Source: Flagellimonas meridianipacifica
GTDB taxonomy: Bacteria; Bacteroidota; Bacteroidia; Flavobacteriales; Flavobacteriaceae
Direction of reading: 5' to 3'
DNA: 64,000 nucleotides
Assembly (NCBI RefSeq): GCF_003001695.1
Contig: NZ_PVYX01000001.1
Span: forward strand, 1,116,001-1,180,000
Below, piece after piece: positions 17,716 to 27,156 of the stretch. Position 1 is the stretch's first letter. Each line of letters opens with the position of its first letter. The notes under the pieces were generated by a model. The model was not told where the DNA came from, ran no database searches, and worked only from the letters and a program-made list of their open reading frames with translations. The position numbers and the translations under genes are program-made.

Positions 17716-17881
17716 AGTATATGGTTTGCTTTCAAAGTTAGATGCCCAAGAGGGGGTTGTCACTACCGTATTTCATGAAGTCGAAAATTACCGGCATGAA
17801 ACCCGAAGAAACCTTCAACAGCACCGATTTTAGACTGATAAAGCCTTGTTAAATAAGGCTTTCCAAGAAAAAAATTTAACC

Positions 17882-17908
17882 TTGAATGCCAACGAATGGC
17901 TACATTTA
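17882..17908 (+). promoter_or_regulatory. Promoter of the second LytS/LytTR pair
   Basis: TTG at 17882-17884 and TACATTTA at 17901-17908 (seven of the eight positions compatible with TAnnTTTG) are 16 bases apart. Transcription would start near 17914, downstream of the in-frame GTG at 17910; this favours the ATG at 17937 as the true start of the kinase. Confidence 0.55.
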
Positions 17909-17936
17909 AGTGAAATCTGAAGAAAGCAGGTCCGAT

Positions 17937-18980
17937 ATGCAGGCACAAAAACTAAAATGGCATATGAGGCTAGCCATTGCTCTAGTGACCTCATCAATTT
18001 TGTTTTTGATGATATGGGTTTTTTCGCAGTTCAGGGAACCCCCAGGGTTCAACATTTTGATGAATACCTTACTGGTTTTTATGGCTTTTGTTTGTTTAGA
18101 AAGTATTAGAGTTACGCAAAGAAGTATATCGAAATGGAATCTTGAAAGCATTCCTTACGTTAAGAACATATTGGTTTTTGTGCTTCCAGTTCTAGTGGGA
18201 ACCTTGGTCTATTCTGTTCTGTTTTATTTCTTTAAGTGGTTTGATTATTATCTTCTCGGCAGCGAACCCCCTCTACCACCCCATATGATTTCGGCAGGTT
18301 TGATAGGTTTGGTGCTCTCCCTGATTTTCGGACTCGTTCTTTGGGTGGTTACATGGAAAGACTCGTACTATAATGCCCTTATTAAAACTGAGACCTATAG
18401 GACAGAGATGATAAATGCGAACCTTCATACACTTCGTAACCAAATGGACCCTCATTTTTTGTTCAATAATTTCAATACCGTTTACTATTTGATTGATGAG
18501 AACCCCAGCGTGGCCAAAAAGTTTCTAAAGAATGTTTCCAATATCTATCGTCATGTTCTGAATCATTCCAATGAAAACCTGATAGAGGCGAAGGAGGAAT
18601 ATGAAGTAATGCTACAACATGTTGAGGTGCTAAAGGAGCGTTTTGGTCGGGCCCTTGAATTGAAAAATGAAGTCAACGGAAATCATCTAAAGGAAAAGCA
18701 TCTTCCTCCTTTGGTATTGCATGAATTGGTGGAAAATGTAGTGAAGCACAATCGAATTGATGATGAAAACCATATTGTTCTGAAGCTTATGTCGACCCCG
18801 GACAACTTGATGCTTTCCAACAATAGAAATCCGAAAAAGGTAGCATACAGCACTAAGAATGGATTGCGCAATATAATTGCACGTTATGATCTTTTGACCG
18901 AATCCAAGGTATTGGTGGAAAAGGATGTTGATTGCTTTCAAGTGAAAATCCCCTTAATTGTTGCGGGCCATGAAAGCTAA
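17937..18980 (+). CDS. LytS-type sensor histidine kinase, four membrane helices
   Basis: A 347-residue kinase. The N-terminal half has four transmembrane helices (~residues 12-32, 40-60, 75-98, 110-135) and no extracellular sensor domain. The His_kinase domain follows with the phosphoacceptor His in RNQMDPHFLFNNFNTVYYL, then an N-box LHELVENVVKHN. The usual DxGxG box is replaced by MLSNNRNPKK, a change common in Bacteroidota LytS kinases. The start at 17937 is preferred over GTG 17910 because of the promoter position. The cognate regulator overlaps its 3' end by 11 bases, so translation is coupled. It differs from the 5645 kinase in helix number and in operon order (kinase first). Confidence 0.9.
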   Translation: MQAQKLKWHMRLAIALVTSSILFLMIWVFSQFREPPGFNILMNTLLVFMAFVCLESIRVTQRSISKWNLESIPYVKNILVFVLPVLVGTLVYSVLFYFFKWFDYYLLGSEPPLPPHMISAGLIGLVLSLIFGLVLWVVTWKDSYYNALIKTETYRTEMINANLHTLRNQMDPHFLFNNFNTVYYLIDENPSVAKKFLKNVSNIYRHVLNHSNENLIEAKEEYEVMLQHVEVLKERFGRALELKNEVNGNHLKEKHLPPLVLHELVENVVKHNRIDDENHIVLKLMSTPDNLMLSNNRNPKKVAYSTKNGLRNIIARYDLLTESKVLVEKDVDCFQVKIPLIVAGHES

Positions 18981-19743
18981 AGTCATTATTGTAGAAGATG
19001 AGCCTAAGGCACAAAAACACCTAGAGAATCTTTTAGGTTTGTCTGGCTTTGATATTGTCGTAGAGGCACGTTTGTCAAGTGTGGAGTCGGCAGTAAAATG
19101 GCTGGAAGAAAATTCACATCCCGACATCTTGTTTTTAGATATTCATTTGTCTGACGGTATTTCTTTCGAGATTATGGAAAAAACAAGCCTCGAAGCCCCT
19201 ATAATTTTTACGACCGCCTATGATGAATATGCAATAAAAGCGTTTAAGACAACAGGGATTGACTACTTACTTAAGCCATTGACCCATAAAGATGTCAATG
19301 AAGCGCTGGTGAAATTCTTTCGAACCAAGAATCAGTATTTTAAAGAGTGGATGGCAAAAAGCATGGAGTTAAAAAAGTACTTTCCAAATACTGCTTCACA
19401 CAGCAATAAAGACCGGTTTCTGTTAAGGTCAGGGAATGAGATGCTGCCCTTTCATGTAGATGAGATTGCTTACTTTTTTAGAAGCGAAATTGTATTTGCC
19501 AAGACCTATGAGGGCTCCCAATTCTCAATCAATACATCATTGAATCAATTAGAAACTGCCCTTGATCCCAACAAATTTGTGCGGTTGAACAGACAACTTT
19601 TGACCAACATCGAAGCTATCGCGAAAATAAAACCGGGTAAAGGAGGTCAACTACTTGTAGAACTAAATCCGCAATACCACGAAACCGTTATTGTGAGTCA
19701 AGAACGCGCCAGTTGGCTTAAGAATCTGTTGGGTCAGATTTGA
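18970..19743 (+). CDS. LytTR-family response regulator
   Basis: A 257-residue regulator starting at the ATG at 18970, which lies inside the end of the kinase gene. The receiver domain shows the acidic cluster VEDEP (Glu9/Asp10), phosphoacceptor Asp57 in LFLDIHLSDG, FTTAYDEYA and the Lys of YLLKP. The C-terminal ~110 residues are LytTR (FLLRSGNEMLPFHVDEIAYFF, KFVRLNRQLLTNIEAI). It forms a two-component pair with the preceding kinase. Regulatory target unknown; the neighbouring serine hydrolase lipoprotein, 78 bases downstream, is the nearest candidate. Confidence 0.92.
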   Translation: MKAKVIIVEDEPKAQKHLENLLGLSGFDIVVEARLSSVESAVKWLEENSHPDILFLDIHLSDGISFEIMEKTSLEAPIIFTTAYDEYAIKAFKTTGIDYLLKPLTHKDVNEALVKFFRTKNQYFKEWMAKSMELKKYFPNTASHSNKDRFLLRSGNEMLPFHVDEIAYFFRSEIVFAKTYEGSQFSINTSLNQLETALDPNKFVRLNRQLLTNIEAIAKIKPGKGGQLLVELNPQYHETVIVSQERASWLKNLLGQI

Positions 19744-19821
19744 TACATTTCAATAGTGCAAATACAGGTGTAACAATTTAATAAGAATCCAATCCTTTAG
19801 TAGTAATTAAAAAAACTGACA

Positions 19822-21408
19822 ATGACCACTAAATTCAAAATACTCCTCTTTTTAGTAATTACAATCAATCTGTCTTGTAGCAATAACGAAACGAAATCCA
19901 ATAAGAACAGTACAGATGTCATTCAATTGGTTTCCGATTCCTATGGTGCTCCTGTCTTTCTAAATGACAATAGGATTGAAAAAATAAAAGGAATCACAGA
20001 TACACTACAGAAATTATTTAACGACCACTCGATTGAAAAGAAAATTCCTGGAATAGCCTATGGTATTGTCGTAGATGACACTCTGCTTATAGCTTCCACA
20101 ACTGGAGTACTGAATATAGAGAATAAGAATCCAGTTAAACTGAACTCCTCTTTTCGTATAGCGTCCATGACAAAAAGCTTTACCGCAATGGCAATATTGA
20201 AACTAAGGGATGAAGGTTTGTTATCACTTAATGACCCTGTAAAGGATTTTATTCCTGAGTTGGAAGAGTTGCATTATTTAACAAGCGACTCCCCAATAAT
20301 AGATATAGAAAACCTTTTAACGATGACGGCCGGATTTCCTGAGGACAATCCCTGGGGCGACCGTCAACTTGCACTGTCGGATGAAGCATTTACGGACCTT
20401 TTAGCCGATGGATTGTCAATGTCCAAGATACCATCGCATCAATATGAGTACAGTAATACTGGTTATGCCATGCTGGGACGAATTATCACAGTGGTCTCGG
20501 GAATGTCTTATCAAGAATATATTAGAAAGCAAATATTGCTTCCCTTGGGAATGAACAATACATATTGGGAATATTCAAATGTGCCTGATGGACAACTGGC
20601 AAATGGGTATAGATGGGAAGATGAAAAATGGAAAGAAGAACCCATACTACATGATGGCTCTTACGGGGCAATGGGTGGGCTGATAACATCAATAGAGGAT
20701 TTTAGCAAATATGTCAGTTTCCACCTATCGGCATGGCCCGCGAGAAGTGAGAAAGAAAAAGGGCCTTTAAAACGGAGTACCCTTAGAGAAATGCATACGC
20801 CCCAATTCAATTTCCTAAATTCATGGAGCAGAGACTGGAATGGTGAAGCATGCGCCAGTATGATAGGCTATGGGTACGGGCTCGGAATTTCCATGGATTG
20901 TAAACGAATAACCCGTGTTTCCCACGGAGGGGCCTTACCCGGCTTTGGAAGCAACTATGCTTTTTTTCCAAAGTACGGTATTGGTCTTATGGCCTTTGGA
21001 AATCTAACTTATACCAGACCAATTCCCTATGATAAGATTGAGAAGTTACTTTTCGAAACTTTGGACTTAGAGGCCCGTACTCTTCCAACATCCAATATTT
21101 TGAGACAACGAAAAAATGAAATCGCAGATTTACTAAATAAGGATGAGTTTAGTTTTGAAAAAGACATTTTTGCAGAAAACCTCTTTTTGGATAGGTCTGA
21201 GGAAAAGCACAGGAAAGAAATCCAAGAAATATTGGATAAGGCCGGAGCAATTGAAAGTATTCAAAAATTACGACCAAGAAATCAATTGCGGGGAGATTTT
21301 AAAATACAATGTCAACATGGTGAGATTGATATTTTCTTCACTCTTACTCCGGAAAAAACGCCAATGATACAACGGTTAGATGTTTCATTTAAAGCTAATA
21401 ACCAATAG
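19822..21408 (+). CDS. Beta-lactamase-fold serine hydrolase lipoprotein (class C type)
   Basis: A 528-residue periplasmic lipoprotein with signal peptide and lipobox NLSC (Cys19). The penicillin-binding/class C fold has the catalytic SxxK motif Ser115-Met-Thr-Lys118, the YSN motif at about residue 210 (EYSNTGYAMLGR) and an HGG third motif (VSHGGALPGFGS). The length exceeds AmpC because of a C-terminal ~120-residue extension that ends in a DUF-like beta domain. Members include D-aminopeptidases, esterases and PBP4-like peptidases; true beta-lactamase activity is not implied. Monocistronic as far as can be seen; located after the LytTR gene. Confidence 0.88.
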   Translation: MTTKFKILLFLVITINLSCSNNETKSNKNSTDVIQLVSDSYGAPVFLNDNRIEKIKGITDTLQKLFNDHSIEKKIPGIAYGIVVDDTLLIASTTGVLNIENKNPVKLNSSFRIASMTKSFTAMAILKLRDEGLLSLNDPVKDFIPELEELHYLTSDSPIIDIENLLTMTAGFPEDNPWGDRQLALSDEAFTDLLADGLSMSKIPSHQYEYSNTGYAMLGRIITVVSGMSYQEYIRKQILLPLGMNNTYWEYSNVPDGQLANGYRWEDEKWKEEPILHDGSYGAMGGLITSIEDFSKYVSFHLSAWPARSEKEKGPLKRSTLREMHTPQFNFLNSWSRDWNGEACASMIGYGYGLGISMDCKRITRVSHGGALPGFGSNYAFFPKYGIGLMAFGNLTYTRPIPYDKIEKLLFETLDLEARTLPTSNILRQRKNEIADLLNKDEFSFEKDIFAENLFLDRSEEKHRKEIQEILDKAGAIESIQKLRPRNQLRGDFKIQCQHGEIDIFFTLTPEKTPMIQRLDVSFKANNQ

Positions 21409-21510
21409 GACGTATCAAAGAAATACACTTACGAAGACATATGTGCCTAACAGTATATAATTTAAAACTGGTAAGGGACGGTTTAAGAGACCGATAAGTG
21501 CAATACTAAA

Positions 21511-22776
21511 CTATTTTCTTTTTCCAAAATTTCCAATTATAAAAACCACCATGGCTGGCACTACCCAACCCATATGAAAATTCTTTAAAGGAATCCAAGA
21601 AGTAAAGGGTGCTATTGCATCGCCATATCCGATGCTTCCCAAAAAATCTGGGACACTAAATAGTATGGTAATCAATACCACCCAACGGAACACTTTCCGT
21701 GAGGTGTATTTAACGGGTATAGCATTTAGCAATATCAAAACAATGGTTATGGGATAAATGAACATAAGTGCAGGTAGGGCTACGGCGATAATATATCCTA
21801 CATTGAACTGCCCCATCAAAACTCCGAGTACACACCCAAGTATCGCGGTAGCCGTGTACGCTTTTTGCGATTCACCAAAACGACCTTTGATAAAATCTGC
21901 GGTTCCCGTAACAATACCCACTGCTGTTGTAAAACACGCTAAACTTACCAAAACAGTCAAAAATCCGTGCGCCACATTTCCCAAAGTGGCTAAACTGATA
22001 CCACGCAATAAGGCGGTTCGCGAAATATCTGCCTCAAAGTTATCTTGAAACAAAGCTCCGGTAAACATCAATCCTGCATAAATAAGAAAAAGACCTAATC
22101 CGGCCAGAATTCCAGCCTTGGCAATTAATCGTTTCTTAGCCTCATAGTCTGCTTGTTTGTGTTTAAGATTGATGGAAATTATGATAACACCACCTACCAC
22201 AACAGCACCTATGGCATCAAAGGTTTGGTAGCCTTCCAATATGGCATAAGAAAAAGGGCTATCAAATGTAGAAGGACCAAAAGAAAGGTCAAGGGTAACG
22301 GTTGCAATTCCCAATACCAAGAGTAATACAAATAAGATAGCAGGGGTAAGGAACTTTCCAATAATATCCAGAATCTTGGAGCGATTGATTACAAACACAA
22401 AGACCAATGCAAAGTAAACCAGACTGGTAATCAAAGAGGAAGTATCAGAAACAGGTTGGATAGCCATTTCGTGGGTTACCGAAGCGGTTCTAGGAGAGGG
22501 AAGGGCAATGGAAATGGCATAAACAATGTAACAGTATACTAAGCTGAATGTTGGCGAAACTTTTTCCGCAAAATTGAACATGGTACCTTGCAGTTTGGAA
22601 TGAGCTACAATTCCAAGAATAGGAATTAACACGGCGGAAAGGCAAAACCCCAGGGCGACCAGCCACCACAGTTCTCCAGCTTTGAAACCAAGTTGAGGGG
22701 GTAGAATCAAGTTTCCGGCACCAAAAAAAAGAGAGAAAAGAGCAAAGGCTACTACAGCAATGGATTTTTTGTCCAT
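21511..22776 (-). CDS. brnQ: Branched-chain amino acid transporter BrnQ
   Basis: A 421-residue inner-membrane sodium- or proton-coupled carrier of the LIVCS family, importing leucine, isoleucine and valine. About 12 transmembrane helices can be seen. The family signature FSLFFGAGNLILPPQLG lies at residues 15-31, and ALPSPRTASVTHEMA at ~91-105. Length is standard for BrnQ. It is alone on the minus strand; the convergent gene upstream ends 102 bases away. The upstream gap 22777-23028 (252 bases) contains no recognisable gene or exact promoter. Confidence 0.95.
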   Translation of the reverse strand: MDKKSIAVVAFALFSLFFGAGNLILPPQLGFKAGELWWLVALGFCLSAVLIPILGIVAHSKLQGTMFNFAEKVSPTFSLVYCYIVYAISIALPSPRTASVTHEMAIQPVSDTSSLITSLVYFALVFVFVINRSKILDIIGKFLTPAILFVLLLVLGIATVTLDLSFGPSTFDSPFSYAILEGYQTFDAIGAVVVGGVIIISINLKHKQADYEAKKRLIAKAGILAGLGLFLIYAGLMFTGALFQDNFEADISRTALLRGISLATLGNVAHGFLTVLVSLACFTTAVGIVTGTADFIKGRFGESQKAYTATAILGCVLGVLMGQFNVGYIIAVALPALMFIYPITIVLILLNAIPVKYTSRKVFRWVVLITILFSVPDFLGSIGYGDAIAPFTSWIPLKNFHMGWVVPAMVVFIIGNFGKRK

Positions 22777-23028
22777 ACAGTGTTGATAATTTTTTGTGAA
22801 AGTAAATCAAATTGTTAACTTTCAAACATGTAGTTAGACGACGATTTTAAGCTATTGGCCGAGTATTGTGTATTTCATCGAAAAAACACCTTTTGGATTT
22901 TTTTCACAAAATAAAAAGTTATCAACAATCGTTGCACTATTATAAACCCAACAAAAACGAAAAACGTACCATAACTAATCAGCAACTAGCGATCCCAAAT
23001 CGCGAAGCCTGCCCCCAAAATCCGACTT

Positions 23029-23283
23029 ATGAAAAAAACCACTACCCAACATGGCAAAAAATTCTCTTCTTTCTTCTGCAATCTTTTTGGACATCATTAT
23101 GTGGTTTCCAAAAAAGTAACAGAGCATATAAAAGAGTACAAATGTCTTCATTGTGCAAAACAAGTTACCACAGATGTAAGTGGGAGCCTGTCCCTGCTTA
23201 CTCCTCAAATGCAGGAAATCAATAATACCTTAGAAGACATGTATCAAAAAAGAAAGAACAGAACAGTGCAGAGCGTCGCTTAA
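23029..23283 (+). CDS. Small zinc-ribbon-like protein
   Basis: An 84-residue basic protein. Cys17 with His22/His23 (FCNLFGHHYVV) and Cys39/Cys42 (KCLHCAK) form a likely one-zinc ribbon similar in layout to DUF1660-type proteins (CxLFGHxW...CxxC). The rest is Lys/Thr/Gln-rich with a C-terminal helix. Proteins of this type are scattered through flavobacterial genomes with unknown function. The start ATG at 23029 is the first in frame after several stops. It has no operon partner. Confidence 0.65.
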   Translation: MKKTTTQHGKKFSSFFCNLFGHHYVVSKKVTEHIKEYKCLHCAKQVTTDVSGSLSLLTPQMQEINNTLEDMYQKRKNRTVQSVA

Positions 23284-23416
23284 TCCTGTTTACTCTTTAT
23301 AAGAACAATTTTCGGATTTATTCCCGGAGATTAAGAAGGCGTCATTATTTGCAGTCGCGTGCCCCAAGACTGTTGAGTTGGAAATGCCCTTGGTTTTCGG
23401 GATTTTTTTATTTCTA

Positions 23417-24463
23417 CTATTCCGAAAAAGAATTCCAACCCTGGGCTTGAATCGGGATTTTCGTATTGGCCCGAGTTACTAAATGAGCCCCTTCTTTCTT
23501 TTCCGTCATATGCCCGATTACCGTTAAATCTGGATTGCCTTTTATTTTGTCAAAGTCCTTTTGGTCAATGGTGAAGAGCAATTCATATTCTTCACCCCCG
23601 CTTAAAGCAATCATGGTGGAGTCCATTTTAAATTCTTCCGCGGTGGAAATTACCGTCGGGTCCAACGGAATCTTATCCTCAAAAAGATTACAGCCTACCT
23701 CACTTTGTTCACATAAATGCAAAATCTCTGACGAAAGACCATCGCTGATGTCAATCATGGCAGTAGGTTTCACGTCCAATTTTTCCAATAGCGCTATAAT
23801 ATCCTTACGGGCCTCGGGTTTCAATTGGCGTTCCACAATATATTGATAGGGTTCAAGATCGGGTTGGCTGGCAGGATTTACCTTGAAGACTTCCTTTTCG
23901 CGTTCCAAAACCTGAAGACCTAAATAAGGTCCTCCCAAATCACCACTCACCACGAGCAGGTCGTTAGGTTTTGCACCTTTTCGGTATATAATGTCTTTTT
24001 CTTCGGCAACACCGATGGCAGTAACACTGATGAGCATTCCTTTGGTAGATGAAGTTGTGTCGCCTCCAACCAAATCCACTTCATATAACTTACAAGCCAT
24101 GGCCACACCGGCATAGAATTCTTCTAAGGCTTCAAGACCAAATCGATTGGATACCGCTACCGAAACCGTTATCTGTGTTGCCTTTGCATTCATGGCGTAT
24201 ATGTCGGATAGATTTACAATTACCGACTTGTACCCTAAGTGCTTGAGCGGAACATAGCTCAAATCAAAATGGACCCCTTCTACCAAAAGATCAGTGGAAA
24301 TTACTGTCTTGAGCCCCTTGAAATCCAAAACAGCAGCATCATCACCAATCCCCTTTAGCGAAGAGTCGTGTATCAACTCAAAGTGTTGGGTCAAATGTTT
24401 TATTAAGGCAAATTCGCCTAGTGACTCCAGTGAGGTCCGTTGGGTATTTTTATCTTCAAGCAT
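23417..24463 (-). CDS. thiL: Thiamine-monophosphate kinase
   Basis: Phosphorylates thiamine monophosphate to thiamine diphosphate, the last step of cofactor synthesis. The 348-residue protein shows the AIRS-family motifs: GDDAAVLD near residue 42, TTSSTKG with GGDTTSS at ~135, SGDLGGPYLG, MIDISDGLSSE and SGGEEYELLFT. The N-terminal ~15 residues (EDKNTQRTSLESLGEFALI) are typical of Bacteroidota ThiL. No other thi gene is near. It is divergent from the LVIVD lipoprotein at 24522. No convincing terminator was found in the 134-base gap after it. Confidence 0.96.
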   Translation of the reverse strand: MLEDKNTQRTSLESLGEFALIKHLTQHFELIHDSSLKGIGDDAAVLDFKGLKTVISTDLLVEGVHFDLSYVPLKHLGYKSVIVNLSDIYAMNAKATQITVSVAVSNRFGLEALEEFYAGVAMACKLYEVDLVGGDTTSSTKGMLISVTAIGVAEEKDIIYRKGAKPNDLLVVSGDLGGPYLGLQVLEREKEVFKVNPASQPDLEPYQYIVERQLKPEARKDIIALLEKLDVKPTAMIDISDGLSSEILHLCEQSEVGCNLFEDKIPLDPTVISTAEEFKMDSTMIALSGGEEYELLFTIDQKDFDKIKGNPDLTVIGHMTEKKEGAHLVTRANTKIPIQAQGWNSFSE

Positions 24464-24521
24464 TGGGCAAAAGTAAACAGGAATGTAATAAGTTGTATCT
24501 TTAAGTAAACTTGAACCAGTA

Positions 24522-25805
24522 ATGAAACAGCTCAGATGCTTACCCCATTTGCTGTACCTTCTTTTTATAGTTTGGGCATGTTCTTCAGATGACTCTAATT
24601 TTGGTGACCCCGGCTCAAATCAAAATCCTCCCCCGACTACAGGAGGTGATGAACCAGATATTGGGGACGGTGCTGTAAATCGTGGATTTGCCCCTTGTGA
24701 AGGTGGGAGTGCCGACATATATTCTTGCGATGGATATGACCTATTGCTTCAAATTAACCCTGCGGCTTTTGGAGCTGGAAGAGCGAATGATATTTGGGGC
24801 TGGACGGATACTACCACAAGTAGGGAATATGCTCTGTTGGGACTTGATAACGGGACCGCATTTATCGATATTACGGATACCGAAAATCCCGTCTACTTGG
24901 GAAAGATGCTCACAGCAACGACGGAAAGCATTTGGAGAGATCTAAAGGTTTATCAAGATTTTGTCTATGTCGTCGCAGAATCCGCAATGCACGGAATGCA
25001 AGTTTTTGATTTAAAACGTCTGAGAAATGTCCCCAACCCACCCGTTGTTTTCGAAGCAGATGCCAGATATACCCTTATTGGGAATTGCCACAACGTGGTA
25101 ATCAATGAAGAAATGGGATTTGCTTATCCTGTAGGTACAGCAAGAAATGACGCATTTAATGGGGGTGTTCATTTTGTGGATATTCAGAATCCAACCGCCC
25201 CAAATGGAGTTGGGGGATATGCTGATGATGGATATACCCATGATGCCCAGGTTGTTACCTATAATGGACCGGATACGGATTATACAGGAAGAGAGATTTT
25301 TGTCGGTTCAAATGAAGATCAAATCGTTATTGTTGACATAACCGACAAGGCTAGCCCTTCACGGATAGAGACTCTGACGTATCCCAATATTGGGTATACT
25401 CATCAAGGCTGGTTTACTGAAGATCATCGTTTTTTTATTTTGGGAGATGAGCTGGATGAAACGGATTTTGGATTTAATTCCCGCACCTTGGTTTTTGATT
25501 TTGCGGATTTGGATAATCCCCAATTGCATATGACGTATTTGGGACCTACAGGAGCCATTGACCATAATGGATATGTTTTAGGGAACCAGTTTTTCTTGGC
25601 CAACTATACTGCAGGGGTTCGGATTTTGGATATTTCCCAAATAGAAAATGAGGTAATTACCGAAGAAGCTTTTTTTGATACCTTTCCTCAAAGCAATGTT
25701 GCACAATTTAATGGGGTTTGGAGTGTGTACCCTTATTTTCAGAGCGGGAAGATTATCTTAAGTGATACCAATTCTGGCCTGTTTGTTATTCAAAGTTCAA
25801 ACTAG
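24522..25805 (+). CDS. Choice-of-anchor-B/LVIVD-repeat lipoprotein
   Basis: A 427-residue exported lipoprotein with lipobox IVWAC (Cys20) and a Pro/Gly/Asp-rich linker to residue ~50. The body is a seven-bladed LVIVD-type propeller with blades ending FIDITDTENPVYLG, VFDLKRLRNVPNPP, FVDIQNPTAPNG, IVDITDKASPSRI and VFDFADLDNPQLH. HNVVINEEMGFAYPVGT is diagnostic of the 'choice-of-anchor B' family of Bacteroidota and Alteromonadales. No catalytic residues; a binding or scaffold role on the outer surface is likely. Six bases upstream of a second propeller lipoprotein, so the two form an operon. Confidence 0.88.
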   Translation: MKQLRCLPHLLYLLFIVWACSSDDSNFGDPGSNQNPPPTTGGDEPDIGDGAVNRGFAPCEGGSADIYSCDGYDLLLQINPAAFGAGRANDIWGWTDTTTSREYALLGLDNGTAFIDITDTENPVYLGKMLTATTESIWRDLKVYQDFVYVVAESAMHGMQVFDLKRLRNVPNPPVVFEADARYTLIGNCHNVVINEEMGFAYPVGTARNDAFNGGVHFVDIQNPTAPNGVGGYADDGYTHDAQVVTYNGPDTDYTGREIFVGSNEDQIVIVDITDKASPSRIETLTYPNIGYTHQGWFTEDHRFFILGDELDETDFGFNSRTLVFDFADLDNPQLHMTYLGPTGAIDHNGYVLGNQFFLANYTAGVRILDISQIENEVITEEAFFDTFPQSNVAQFNGVWSVYPYFQSGKIILSDTNSGLFVIQSSN

Positions 25806-25811
25806 AAGATA

Positions 25812-27152
25812 ATGAGAAGAATTTTTTTGTTCTTAATGATTTTGGTACTTGGGGCTTGTAATGATTCTGACGATAATGGAACAACAGTGGTGCCTGTTGA
25901 ATTTTTAGGCGAATTAGACTGGGTCAAAAGTTTTGGAGGTTCGGGCGAGGATACTGCGCAATCCGTAATTCAAACTTCGGATGGTGGGTATGCCGTTCTA
26001 GGATATACCAATAGTACAGATGGAGACCTAGTAGAAAAGGCATTAAATGTAAATGATTATTGGCTGCTCAAGTTTGACTTGGATGGGAATCTGGAGTGGC
26101 ATAAAACCTACGGAGGAAGCAAAGATGATAGGGGTCAGTCCGTCATCCAAACAAACGATAGAGGCTACGCTATTGTGGGCTACGCCATGAGTGACGATGG
26201 AGATGGAAGTAATAATGAAGGTTTCCATGACAATTGGATTTTGAGATTGGATGCCTCTGGAAACATTCTTTGGGAAAAGAGTTTTGGTTTTTCCGGTCAT
26301 GATCATTCCTATGATGTCGTACAGACTTCGGATGGTGGTTTTTTCTTTTCCGGTTTTTTGGATGTAACCTCTTCAGGGGGAGAAGGGAATACGGGTAAAA
26401 ATCCTTATTTAACAAGACACGGTGTTGGTGAGTTTTGGGGCACGCGACTGGATGCCAATGGGGACTTGATTTGGAGGCGGTACTTTGGTGGAACCAATAA
26501 CGACCGTTCTTTTGGCGTGGTTGAAGCAAATGATGGAGGACTGGTTATGGTAGGCGCTTCGGAAAGTGACGATTTTGATATTTCCAATTCGAAAGGAAGC
26601 TACGACTTTTGGGTAGTTAAAGTGACTGCCAAGGGAGAAATGCTTTGGGAGAAATCATTTGGTGGAACAGGAATAGACAAAGCCTATGCCATCGTAAAAA
26701 CTCAGGACAACGCCTACGCCATAGTTGGAAATACCTTCAGCATTGACACGGATATCTCGAAAAACAATGGTGAATCTGATGTTTGGCTGATAAAGGTTTC
26801 AGATATGGGAGAGTTACTTTGGGAGAAAACTTTTGGAGGGACTGCATTTGACGCTGCTCGTGGGCTAGGGAATACTTCGGATGGAGGTTTTGTTATAGCG
26901 GGAAATTCCAAAAGCTTGGATGGTAATGCCACCCAAAATATGGGAGAAAACGATCTTTGGATTATCAAAACCGATTCTGAAGGGAATGTTCTTTTTGAAA
27001 AATCCTTTGGAGGTGCCGATTTGGATTTTGGATTTGATGCCCTTGAGGACAAAAGTGGAAACTTAGTGCTGGTGGGCGAATCTTCAACCGCATTTTCACC
27101 CGAAATGGAACACCAAGGTTCCACAGACCTTGTAATTTTAAGAATAAAATAG
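25812..27152 (+). CDS. Seven-repeat beta-propeller lipoprotein
   Basis: A 446-residue lipoprotein with signal and lipobox VLGAC (Cys16). It contains seven related units of ~55-60 residues, each built as W-x-K-S/T-F/Y-GG-(x)-D-x-A/G-x-x-V-x-x-T-x-DGGYA-(I/V)-x-G, with the repeated 'LWEKSFGG' start. Seven units match a single closed propeller. The repeats resemble delta-60-like and 'T9SS-type' cell-surface repeat proteins, but no sorting domain is present. The exact function is unknown. It follows the LVIVD lipoprotein by 6 bases and ends 4 bases before the convergent DUF302 gene. Confidence 0.85.
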   Translation: MRRIFLFLMILVLGACNDSDDNGTTVVPVEFLGELDWVKSFGGSGEDTAQSVIQTSDGGYAVLGYTNSTDGDLVEKALNVNDYWLLKFDLDGNLEWHKTYGGSKDDRGQSVIQTNDRGYAIVGYAMSDDGDGSNNEGFHDNWILRLDASGNILWEKSFGFSGHDHSYDVVQTSDGGFFFSGFLDVTSSGGEGNTGKNPYLTRHGVGEFWGTRLDANGDLIWRRYFGGTNNDRSFGVVEANDGGLVMVGASESDDFDISNSKGSYDFWVVKVTAKGEMLWEKSFGGTGIDKAYAIVKTQDNAYAIVGNTFSIDTDISKNNGESDVWLIKVSDMGELLWEKTFGGTAFDAARGLGNTSDGGFVIAGNSKSLDGNATQNMGENDLWIIKTDSEGNVLFEKSFGGADLDFGFDALEDKSGNLVLVGESSTAFSPEMEHQGSTDLVILRIK

Positions 27153-27156
27153 CTGC

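Noticed and set aside
19822..21408. Calling the serine hydrolase a resistance beta-lactamase
   Set aside because: The SxxK/YxN fold is shared with many peptidases and esterases; the lipoprotein form and C-terminal extension do not fit AmpC.
23361..23412. Possible terminator (CCAAG...CTTGG then a T-run) after the small zinc-ribbon gene
   Set aside because: Only five pairs around a 20-base loop; the nearer CCC/GGG stem has three pairs. Too weak to call.
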